NCBI GenBank assembly: GCA_016463225.1
Contig: JAEMRT010000032.1
Span: forward strand, 1 to 48,206
Direction: 5' to 3'
DNA from: Sphingopyxis sp.
Lineage (GTDB): Bacteria; Pseudomonadota; Alphaproteobacteria; Sphingomonadales; Sphingomonadaceae
Length of the DNA stretch: 48,206 bases
Every line of letters begins with the position of its first letter. Positions within the stretch are counted from its first letter, which is position 1. Shown in pieces: positions 41,240 to 48,206 of the stretch. The translations under genes and the position numbers were made by a program. The notes beneath the pieces are model-generated. The model saw nothing but the letters and a program-made list of their open reading frames with translations, had not been told where the DNA came from and did not search any database.

Positions 41240-44134
41240 ATGACCAAATCCTTTGCCCGGCGCGCTTCGACCGCCCTGTCGCCCCTTGTCCTGCTGATCG
41301 CTACCGCCGCACCGACCTATGCCCGCGACACGGCGGCACCCACCACCGCGACGACAGCCACCAATCCGCAAACCCACGCCGCAAAGGCGTGGAACTTCGC
41401 CGCCAGCGACGTGCCGGTCGACCCCAATATCGTCTTTGGCGCGCTGTCCAACGGGATGAAATATGCGCTGCTGAAAAACAGCACGCCCAAGGACAGCGTC
41501 GTCTTGCGCATGCGCTTTGACGTCGGCAGCTTTGCCGAGGCCGACGACCAGCGCGGCCTTGCGCATTTCCTCGAACATATGGCGTTCAACGGGTCGAAGG
41601 GCGTGCCCGAGGGCGAAATGATCAAGTTGCTCGAACGCAAGGGGCTGGCGTTCGGTGCCGACACCAATGCGTCGACCGGGTTCGACCAGACGGTCTATCA
41701 ACTCGATCTGCCCAATGCGTCGGACGATCTGATCGACACCGGGTTGATGCTGATGCGCGAGACCGGTGGCGAGCTTACCATCGATCCCGCCGCGGTCGAC
41801 CGCGAGCGCGGGATCATCCTGTCCGAACGCCGCGCGCGCGACACCTATCAATTGCGCAATGTGATCGACCAGCTCGACTTCCAGATGAAAGGGATGACGG
41901 TCGCAAACCGCATCCCCGTCGGTACCGAAGAGGTGATCAAGACTGCCCCTGCTGCGCGCCTCCGCGACCTTTACGACCGCTATTACCGGCCCGAGCGTGC
42001 GACCTTGGTGATGGTCGGCGATTTCGATCCCGCCGCGATCGAGGCGAAGATCAAGGCGCGCTTTGCCGACTGGAAGGGGCGCGGTCCCGCCGGCGCCGAT
42101 CCCGAAATCGGCAATGTCGACTATGCCCGTGCCGCCGCGGCCGACGACTTCGTCGATCCGGCGATCCAGGATTCGGTGACCATCTCGGCCTTTAAACCCT
42201 GGGTCGAGAAGGCCGACACCAAGGCCCAGCGGGCAAGCGATCTTGCCGAGGATATCGGCGAGGCGATTCTCAGCCGCCGGCTGGCCAAGATCGCGCTGAA
42301 CGAGGATTCGCCGATCCTGACCGGCTATTTCGGCGAAGCCGCGGGCTGGAAGAAATTCGAACAGGTCACCGTCGGCGCGGTCGCCAGGGAGGGCGCGTGG
42401 AAAGACGCGCTGGCGCTGATCGAGCAGGAACAGCGCCGCGCGATCGAACATGGCTTCACGCAGGCCGAGGTCGATGAACAACTGGCGAACCGCCGTACCG
42501 CGCTGAAGAATGCCGTCGCCGGGGTCACGACGCGGCGCAGCGACGGGCTTGCCGACGCGCTGATCTCGGCCGCCGAGGGCGATTTCGTCGTTGTCCGCCC
42601 CGAAACGTCGCAGGCCTTGTTCGAAGCGGCAGCGCCCTCGCTGAACGCCGCCGCGGTTACCGCAGCGTTCCGCAAACGCATGACCGGCTTCAGCGCCCCG
42701 CTCGCGCGCGTCGCGGTGAAAAAGCCGGTCGAGGGCGGCACCGACGCGATCCTAGCGGCACTGCGCGCATCGACCCAGCTTGCGGTTGCGGCACCGACCG
42801 AGGCCGCCAACGCGGCCTTCGCTTACGACAATTTCGGGGCGACGGGCAAAGTCGTCAGCGACAGCCGTGTCGAGGATCTCGGCATCCGCCGCATCCGTTT
42901 CGCCAACAATGTGATGCTCAATATCAAGAAGACCGATTTCCAGAAGGACAAGGTCATGCTGTCGCTGCGCATCGACGGCGGCAACCTGCTCGCGACGCGC
43001 GACGACCCCACCAAAGTTTCGCTGGCGGGCTCGCTGATGCTCGGTGGGCTTGAGGCGCACAGCCTCGACGAATTGCGCTCGATCCTCGCGGGCAAGACGG
43101 TCAGCCCCAGCTTCGGCAACGCCACCGATGCGTTCGGCGGAAGCGCGCTGACGTCGCCCGAGGATTTCGGGCTCCAGGCCAAGCTGATGGCGGCGTATCT
43201 GACCCACCCCGGCTACCGGCCCGACGGCCTCGCGCTGATCCGCCGTGTGCTGCCGCAGCAATATGCCGCGAACGACGCGACCCCGGCGGCGGTGCTCGGC
43301 CGCGATGTCGGCGGCATCCTCGCCAACGACGACCCGCGCTCGCAGACCCCGCCGCTCGCCAAGCTGATGACGCTCGACTGGGCGCAGCTGAAACCCGCCG
43401 TCGCCGACAGCTTCGCGCATGGCGCGATCGAGATCGGCGTCGTCGGCGACATCGACGAACAGGCGGCGATCGATGCGATCGCAGCGACCTTCGGCGCGCT
43501 TCCCGAACGCCGCGCCGCCTTCGACCCGCGCGCCGACGCGCGCGTGCGTGAATATGCAAAAGACCGCAGCGAGCGGACGCTGATCCATAAGGGCCAGGCC
43601 GAGCAGGCCGAGCTGCGCGTCTATTGGCCCGCGCGTGACGACAGCGACCTCGGCGAAGCGATGCGGCTCAATCTGCTGTCGCGGGTGATGCAGCTGATGC
43701 TGACCGAGGAGCTTCGCGAGAAGCTGGGCGAAAGCTACAGTCCCGGCGCGGCGGCGAGCCTGTCGGACGAGTTCCCGGGTTACGGCCATCTCTTCGCGGC
43801 GAGCAATGTCGATCACAAGGATCTCGCAACGACCCGCGCCGCGATCTTTGCGATCGCGAAGGAGCTGCGCGACACGCCCGTCTCCGCCGACCTGCTCGAC
43901 CGCGCGCGCAAGCCGCTTGTCGAATCGATGGTCAAATCGCGGCGCGAAAACGCCTATTGGCTGAACTATGTCGCCGAAGCCGCGAGCCACGCCGATCGCC
44001 TCGACCGCAGCCGCAAGGGCATCGGCGAAGTCGAGGCCGCAACCCCCACCGACCTGCAGACCCTCGCGCGCCGCTATCTGGTCGACGACAAGGCGCTGGT
44101 GATCAAGGCGGTAAGCGACAAGGCGGGGAAGTAG
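41240..44134 (+). CDS. Exported M16 family zinc peptidase
   Basis: 964 residues with a signal peptide (cleavage near YARD, residue 29). The inverted zinc motif HFLEH is at 109-113 with the distal glutamate in DRERGIILSERRARD. The second M16 half (from about 520) lacks the motif, as usual in this two-domain form of pitrilysin/insulinase-type enzymes. It is likely to degrade peptides in the periplasm. The region 41118-41239 should hold its promoter, but no strong boxes were seen. Confidence 0.94.
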   Translation: MTKSFARRASTALSPLVLLIATAAPTYARDTAAPTTATTATNPQTHAAKAWNFAASDVPVDPNIVFGALSNGMKYALLKNSTPKDSVVLRMRFDVGSFAEADDQRGLAHFLEHMAFNGSKGVPEGEMIKLLERKGLAFGADTNASTGFDQTVYQLDLPNASDDLIDTGLMLMRETGGELTIDPAAVDRERGIILSERRARDTYQLRNVIDQLDFQMKGMTVANRIPVGTEEVIKTAPAARLRDLYDRYYRPERATLVMVGDFDPAAIEAKIKARFADWKGRGPAGADPEIGNVDYARAAAADDFVDPAIQDSVTISAFKPWVEKADTKAQRASDLAEDIGEAILSRRLAKIALNEDSPILTGYFGEAAGWKKFEQVTVGAVAREGAWKDALALIEQEQRRAIEHGFTQAEVDEQLANRRTALKNAVAGVTTRRSDGLADALISAAEGDFVVVRPETSQALFEAAAPSLNAAAVTAAFRKRMTGFSAPLARVAVKKPVEGGTDAILAALRASTQLAVAAPTEAANAAFAYDNFGATGKVVSDSRVEDLGIRRIRFANNVMLNIKKTDFQKDKVMLSLRIDGGNLLATRDDPTKVSLAGSLMLGGLEAHSLDELRSILAGKTVSPSFGNATDAFGGSALTSPEDFGLQAKLMAAYLTHPGYRPDGLALIRRVLPQQYAANDATPAAVLGRDVGGILANDDPRSQTPPLAKLMTLDWAQLKPAVADSFAHGAIEIGVVGDIDEQAAIDAIAATFGALPERRAAFDPRADARVREYAKDRSERTLIHKGQAEQAELRVYWPARDDSDLGEAMRLNLLSRVMQLMLTEELREKLGESYSPGAAASLSDEFPGYGHLFAASNVDHKDLATTRAAIFAIAKELRDTPVSADLLDRARKPLVESMVKSRRENAYWLNYVAEAASHADRLDRSRKGIGEVEAATPTDLQTLARRYLVDDKALVIKAVSDKAGK

Positions 44135-44150
44135 GGGGCGGGCTTCCGCT

Positions 44151-44171
44151 AACGACCAATTGCGGACGTTC
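44151..44171 (+). repeat. Copy 1 of a CGACCAATTGC element
   Basis: AACGACCAATTGCGGACGTT and one more base, ending the inverted repeat TCCGC...GCGGA. Shares an exact 11-bp core with 44524-44545 and ten bases, inverted, with 45076-45085. Confidence 0.5.
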
Positions 44172-44194
44172 CCGACATGGGTCTATGTAGATCA

Positions 44195-44467
44195 ATGGCA
44201 CAGCATCGCTACACTTTGATTTGTGACTTCAACGGCGGAACCTATCTATCGCAAGTCGAAGCAACGGACGAGAAGGAGGCTCTCAGATCTTGGAGCGACT
44301 TGTTGCAACGGACGCAGTCGGTCGGGGCAGCGTCGGAGATCATTGCAAAGCATGCGATATCGGGTGGCGATCGACCCGCTCCTATCGATGGACTGGCTGA
44401 CGTGTGGTGCTGGACGGCGATGATTCACGGAGGACTCGTGCTCACACATATCGTGCAATCCGCGTAG
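44195..44467 (+). CDS. Orphan small protein, lower GC
   Basis: 90 residues from MAQHRYTLIC; an upstream in-frame ATG at 44177 is also possible. It looks soluble and mixed alpha/beta, with three cysteines or fewer; no family recognised. Segments include DFNGGTYLSQVEATDEKEAL and DVWCWTAMIHGG. Base composition and codon use are less GC-biased than its neighbours. It is bracketed by the two CGACCAATTGC elements. Confidence 0.55.
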   Translation: MAQHRYTLICDFNGGTYLSQVEATDEKEALRSWSDLLQRTQSVGAASEIIAKHAISGGDRPAPIDGLADVWCWTAMIHGGLVLTHIVQSA

Positions 44468-44523
44468 CGTCTGCTCTCCACCCCGTCCGCGGTATTCGTT
44501 TCCGATCAGAGCGCAATGGGGGC

Positions 44524-44545
44524 AACCGACCAATTGCAAACATTC
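44524..44545 (+). repeat. Copy 2 of a CGACCAATTGC element
   Basis: Exact core CGACCAATTGC followed by AAACATTC, compared with GGACGTTC in copy 1. Lies 57 bp after the orphan gene stop. Confidence 0.45.
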
Positions 44546-44597
44546 AAACCGGACAACGGCAGCTTGCAGAATAGCATAATGTTTCTACACCGGTCTC

Positions 44598-45071
44598 ATG
44601 AAACGCTTCCTGCTCACTAGCGCATTTGCCTTAGCCATCGCTGGAAGCGGTTGTGATGCTGACGAAGTTCCTCAAACTGCCGTAACGAATATTGAGCCCG
44701 AAAATGGCACAGATACCGGGGAGCAGTTCGCGCTTACACATGACGGACGTCGGGCACTTGAGCGTAAAGCGGAACAAGGTGACGGCGCCGCGGCATTCCA
44801 GATTTCTCAACATTTTGGCATGGCGGGTGGGGACAGCGGACGCGCTGGCGATCCTGAAAACGGCGTCAACGAGGATCGTTGGCTTAAACGCGCCGCAGCA
44901 CTCGGGTTTGAGCCTGCGAAGCTCTCGTGGGCGGTAAAGACAGGACGTCGTGACTGCACTGCTGCTCGCCAAATGCTGGCTGAACTAATCGAAAACAGTT
45001 CGAACGCTGCGATACGAAAATCGGCCCAAGCATGGGCAGGTGACGATTATCTTTGCCGCCAAGCTAGCTGA
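44598..45071 (+). CDS. Putative lipoprotein with Sel1-like segment, lower GC
   Basis: 157 residues. The signal MKRFLLTSAFALAIAGSGC is a plausible lipobox with Cys19 as lipid-attachment site, though the -3 position is not the usual Leu. The middle (about 50-110) resembles Sel1/TPR-like helix pairs: ALERKAEQGDGAAAFQIS then RWLKRAAALGFEPAKLSWAV. Two further cysteines (RRDC, DYLC) may pair. Ribosome binding site is weak. GC is lower than in neighbours. Confidence 0.7.
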   Translation: MKRFLLTSAFALAIAGSGCDADEVPQTAVTNIEPENGTDTGEQFALTHDGRRALERKAEQGDGAAAFQISQHFGMAGGDSGRAGDPENGVNEDRWLKRAAALGFEPAKLSWAVKTGRRDCTAARQMLAELIENSSNAAIRKSAQAWAGDDYLCRQAS

Positions 45072-45108
45072 ACGCAACGTCCGCATCCCACCCCATTTCT
45101 GCCGCAAA

Positions 45109-45534
45109 CTAAACCCGCCCCGGCGCCCTTGCCCGAATGAAATTCTCCAGCGCGACGAAGATCATTTCGCGCGCGTCGCTGCCCAGCATTTCGGCGGTCA
45201 GCCAGTCGAACTGGGCCCGGTCGCCGTGCGCCGCGGCGCTCACCATGCCGGCGAGCAGCGCTTCGTCGAAACTGATGCGCGGGCAGCAGGGCGGGGCGAC
45301 GGCAAAAGGATCGGGCCAGCTGTGGCCGATCGCCTCGACCACCAGCCGGTACCGCCGCGCCGCAAGAATATTGCCCCAGCGCCGCTCGAGTTCGGGCATC
45401 GGGTCGCGATCGCCGCGGCGGCAGATGATGCAATAGCGCAGCGCGAGCACCGCCTGCGCGGCTTCGACCGACAGGTCGCGGATCAGCGGCTGCTGCGTGA
45501 TCTGGCGCATCAGCGCGCTGCTCTTCATGGTCAT
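45109..45534 (-). CDS. Conserved orphan protein with a Fur-like box upstream
   Basis: 141 residues. Cysteine motifs CIICRRGD (CxxC) and PPCCPRISFDEALLAG are conspicuous; the rest is helical. It may belong to a sphingomonad-specific DUF (possibly DUF6628, from memory and uncertain). GGGAG lies just upstream of the ATG. Located 3' of bfr on the same strand but separated by two terminator-like hairpins and a Fur-like box, so it is probably transcribed on its own and iron-responsive. Confidence 0.72.
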   Translation of the reverse strand: MTMKSSALMRQITQQPLIRDLSVEAAQAVLALRYCIICRRGDRDPMPELERRWGNILAARRYRLVVEAIGHSWPDPFAVAPPCCPRISFDEALLAGMVSAAAHGDRAQFDWLTAEMLGSDAREMIFVALENFIRARAPGRV

Positions 45535-45573
45535 GGCGTCTCCCGGCCCGTGCCGTCCTCCTCTCGATTCCCG

Positions 45574-45610
45574 AAAAAAGATGCCGGTCGCCGCGGATGC
45601 AGCGACCGGC
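45574..45610 (-). terminator. Hairpin with U6 tract in the leader of 45109-45534
   Basis: Perfect 9-bp stem GCCGGTCGC/GCGACCGGC (45583-45591 with 45602-45610), loop of 10 nt, then ATCTTTTTT on the minus strand. It lies between the Fur-like box and the start codon, about 40 bp before the ATG, so it could be an attenuator rather than a simple terminator of upstream transcription. Confidence 0.65.
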
Positions 45611-45629
45611 AGGAGGGGACTGCTCCATC

Positions 45630-45652
45630 TTGCTATTGAGAATTAATCGCAA
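45630..45652 (-). promoter_or_regulatory. Fur-like box
   Basis: TTGCTATT-N7-AATCGCAA with spacer GAGAATT (plus strand); arms match in 7 of 8 positions. The GAGAATTAATCGCAA half resembles Fur sites of alphaproteobacteria. Position is about 100 bp upstream of the gene at 45109-45534. Confidence 0.5.
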
Positions 45653-45660
45653 ACGCAAGC

Positions 45661-45687
45661 GAAAAAAGAGGCGCCCGAAAGCGCCTC
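45661..45687 (-). terminator. Terminator downstream of bfr
   Basis: GAGGCGC/GCGCCTC stem (45668-45674 with 45681-45687), loop of 6 nt, followed by TTTTTTC on the minus strand. It ends the bfr transcript. Confidence 0.8.
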
Positions 45688-45710
45688 CAAAATCCGTGGT
45701 TTTTCCGTCT

Positions 45711-45799
45711 CGTCGCCCCCGCGAAGGCGGGGCCGCTGGCGGCGTTTTCCTGCGCCGCTGCGTAAACCGATGGCGGCCCCCGCCTTCGCGGAGGCGACG
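45711..45799. repeat. Inverted pair of CGTCGC-type REP-like palindromes
   Basis: Copy 1 at 45711-45732 and an inverted copy at 45778-45799 share 21 of 22 bases; each contains a CCCCGC-GAAG-GCGGGG stem-loop. The 22.35-kb terminator stem is a third member. Placed in the 3' region of bfr. Confidence 0.7.
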
Positions 45800-45806
45800 A
45801 TGATTC

Positions 45807-46289
45807 TCAATCCTCGCCCGAAGGCTTCGATTGCAGCTGGATGTAATTCTCAATCCCCATCCGCTCGATCATCTCGAACTGCTTTTCCAGCTCATCGACA
45901 TGATGTTCTTCGCTGGCCAGGATCGCGCCGAACAGGTCGCGGCTGACGTAATCGCGGACGCTTTCGCTGTGCGCGACCGCATCCTTGAGCAGCGGGATCG
46001 CTTCTTCCTCGAGCGCGAGGTCGGCTTTCAGAATTTCCTCGACAGTCTCGCCGACGCGCAGACGCCCAAGCATCTGGAAATTGGGCAGGCCGCCGAGAAA
46101 GAGGATGCGATCGGCCAGCTGGTCGGCGTGCTTCATCTCGTCGATCGACTCTTCGCGTTCGAACTTGGCAAGCCTCGCGACGCCCCAATTGTCGAGCATG
46201 CGATAGTGCAGCCAATATTGGTTGATCGCGGTCAGCTCGTTCTTGAGCGCCTCGTTCAGAAAATCGATGACCTTTTCGTCGCCCTTCAT
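45807..46289 (-). CDS. bfr: Bacterioferritin
   Basis: 160 residues. The ferroxidase site is complete (E18, E51, H54, E94, E127, H130) and the haem ligand M52 is in ESIDEMKHAD, so it is a haem-binding 24-mer iron store. It lies downstream of bfd on the same strand, 100 bp apart, with its own TATAAT box in the gap. A terminator follows at 45661. Confidence 0.97.
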   Translation of the reverse strand: MKGDEKVIDFLNEALKNELTAINQYWLHYRMLDNWGVARLAKFEREESIDEMKHADQLADRILFLGGLPNFQMLGRLRVGETVEEILKADLALEEEAIPLLKDAVAHSESVRDYVSRDLFGAILASEEHHVDELEKQFEMIERMGIENYIQLQSKPSGED

Positions 46290-46330
46290 GGTGTCTGTCC
46301 TGTCATTTTGTCTTGGAATAGGGTGGGCGC

Positions 46331-46360
46331 ATTATACGCGCCCCGGCCCCATCAGGCCAA
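46331..46360 (-). promoter_or_regulatory. Promoter of bfr
   Basis: Minus-strand TATAAT (46336-46331), a perfect -10, with a weak -35 TTGGCC 18 bp upstream. The -10 sits inside the near-palindrome GGGCGCATTATACGCGCC, so a regulator may act here. Confidence 0.55.
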
Positions 46361-46389
46361 GGTCAAAAATGGCAGAAAACCAAGAAAAA

Positions 46390-46563
46390 TCAGGCGGTCG
46401 CGGCGACGTCGCTGATGATATTGCGAGCGAAAGGCAGGCATTGTCCGCATTTGGGTTTGCGACCCAATTGCGCATAGGCGGCCTTGGCACAGCGCAACTG
46501 GCCATCGCGCGCGACATCGCGCAGCTGGCTTTCCCTTATTGCGTTGCAGACACAGACGACCAT
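46390..46563 (-). CDS. bfd: Bacterioferritin-associated ferredoxin
   Basis: 57 residues. Four cysteines C4, C6, C39 and C42 form the Bfd pattern CXC...CXXC (VCVCNAI and PKCGQCLP), binding one [2Fe-2S] cluster. Bfd docks on bacterioferritin and reduces its core to release iron when iron is scarce. AGAAGGA precedes the start. Two palindromes upstream fit iron-dependent repression. Confidence 0.94.
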   Translation of the reverse strand: MVVCVCNAIRESQLRDVARDGQLRCAKAAYAQLGRKPKCGQCLPFARNIISDVAATA

Positions 46564-46600
46564 GTGCGAATCCTTCTCAACAAGTGTGATGTAGGGATAG

Positions 46601-46640
46601 TGCGAGGGATTCGCAACAGGAAAGATGCGACTGGTTCGCA
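46601..46640 (-). promoter_or_regulatory. Twin TGCGA-N5-TCGCA palindromes upstream of bfd
   Basis: Copies at 46601-46615 (spacer GGGAT) and 46626-46640 (spacer CTGGT), 25 bp centre to centre. The 15-bp size and TGC...GCA ends match the 7-1-7 shape of alphaproteobacterial Fur-type sites. They lie 38-77 bp before the bfd start. Confidence 0.6.
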
Positions 46641-46745
46641 ATCTGGACACCGGCATTTTTCGCCCGCGCGGCCCTTGCCCGAAACCTGATTCGCGGGCAT
46701 AGGCGCGCCCATCCTCCCGCACCCGCCAAGCAAAGGTCGACGCCG

Positions 46746-46976
46746 ATGAAAGTGAATGTCTATGTGACACTCAAGCCGGGGGTTCTCGACCCGCAGGGCA
46801 AGGCGATCCACCATGCACTCGAAGGGCTGGGCTTCGGCGGCGTCGCCGACGTCCGCGCAGGACGCTTTATCGAACTCGACGTCGCCGACGGGACGAGCGA
46901 CGCCGATCTCGACGCGATGTGCGCCAGGCTGCTCGCCAACACGGTGATCGAAAACTACCGCATCGAACGCCCGTAA
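46746..46976 (+). CDS. purS: FGAM synthase subunit PurS
   Basis: 76 residues. KVNVYVTLKPGVLDPQGKAI and the C-terminal LLANTVIENYRIE are typical. PurS bridges PurL and PurQ in the three-part FGAM synthase, which converts FGAR to FGAM with ammonia from glutamine. It precedes purQ by 12 bp. No purL is in the window. Confidence 0.96.
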   Translation: MKVNVYVTLKPGVLDPQGKAIHHALEGLGFGGVADVRAGRFIELDVADGTSDADLDAMCARLLANTVIENYRIERP

Positions 46977-46988
46977 GGAGTCAGTGCC

Positions 46989-47654
<666 letters not shown>

Positions 47655-48014
47655 CATGTCGTCGGGCGCATCGGCCGGGGATTTCGCTGTCGGCTGAAGC
47701 CAGCGACCGACGAGCAGCAGCACCGTCGGCCAGAAGATCGTGTTCCAGATGTCGTGCCAATGCGCGGCGTCGGGCTGGATCGTCGAGCGACTATGTTCGG
47801 CGGTCATGTCGAGCCATTCACCGCCGCAGGCCATCGCGACCACGGCGAGCCATGCGACTATCCACCCCCGCTGCCACCGCCAGAGCAGCCGGACGGCCAA
47901 AAACAGCGCAAGCCCGAAATAGATGTGCAACGCATCCTTGCCGAGGCCGCTCGCTTCGATAATCGAGAGTTTCCGTTCCTCGAACAACGAGGCGATTTCA
48001 ATCAGCGTCATGGA

Positions 48015-48206
48015 TCAAACCTTGGCAGCGAATGGCGTAAAATCGGTGCCTTCGTCGAACACATCGACACCTTCGCGGCGCTTCAACGCACCCACCACCA
48101 AATAAGTTGCCGGGGTCAGTGCCGCTTCCCACGCGACCTTCATCGCCCAGTTCGTTGTCATCACCAGCAGCACCTGCTCCGTTTCCCAGATCCCCAGAAA
48201 GGCAAT
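48015..48206 (-). CDS. Queuosine precursor transporter (YhhQ/VUT family), 3' end only
   Basis: The last 63 residues are in the window; the 5' part lies beyond its edge. NWAMKVAWEAALTPATYLVV and LKRREGVDVFDEGTDFTPF match the C-terminus of the YhhQ family, which imports queuine or preQ precursors for tRNA modification. One membrane helix is visible. The stop TGA is at 48015-48017. Confidence 0.8.
   Translation of the reverse strand: MAFLGIWETEQVLLVMTTNWAMKVAWEAALTPATYLVVGALKRREGVDVFDEGTDFTPFAAKV

Overview
The window is a high-GC chromosomal segment of an alphaproteobacterium, most likely a sphingomonad close to Sphingopyxis. Evidence is a CtrA-family cell-cycle regulator behind a perfect CtrA box, many exported S9, M28, M16 and S41 peptidases, Coq7 (ubiquinone), and the overall protein character. 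The genus is an inference from protein style; no rRNA is present. No tRNA, CRISPR array, insertion sequence or prophage was seen.

Layout. 0-2.8 kb: pirin divergent from a LysR regulator, then ctrA. 2.8-7.1 kb: a PilZ protein, an M28 peptidase and three exported low-complexity proteins; two of these are tandem paralogues and one carries an in-frame amber codon. 7.3-10 kb: msrC coupled to a prolyl oligopeptidase. 10.1-11.6 kb: an AT-rich control region, a 102-residue orphan and a radical SAM enzyme. 11.6-14.0 kb (minus): a GbsR-type regulator, DUF4166 and a saccharopine dehydrogenase-like protein behind an apparently leaderless, operator-covered promoter. 14.1-17.3 kb: an XRE regulator, then the rpsM-rpsK-rpoA-rplQ operon. 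17.5-22.3 kb: a CysQ/IMPase-like phosphatase, TldE/PmbA, a membrane protein and a second S9 peptidase. 22.4-30.2 kb (minus): a long chain proA - orphan - nadD - rsfS - rlmH - envC-like - ctpA - dsbB - coq7, with tightly overlapping junctions. 30.3-34.2 kb: DUF3667 protein, PhoD phosphatase, ArsR plus SRPBCC pair. 34.2-36.1 kb: enoyl-CoA hydratase and purC. 36.2-44.1 kb: a bacterial lipoxygenase, a GGDEF protein, a methyltransferase/fatty-acid-hydroxylase pair and an M16 peptidase. 44.1-46.6 kb: two lower-GC orphans, then an iron-storage cluster (orphan gene with a Fur-like box, bfr, bfd). 46.7 kb to end: purS-purQ, a membrane protein and the 3' end of a queuosine-precursor transporter.

How the parts work together. 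Bfd is expected to release iron from Bfr. Their promoters differ: bfd has twin palindromes, while bfr has its own TATAAT box, so storage and release could be controlled oppositely. PurC, PurS and PurQ belong to purine synthesis but are split by about 10.6 kb of other genes. The candidates for undescribed biology are the small-protein/radical SAM pair, the GbsR-DUF4166-dehydrogenase operon, the orphan gene set between proA and nadD with 7-bp direct repeats at both joints, and the leader hairpin downstream of the Fur-like box.
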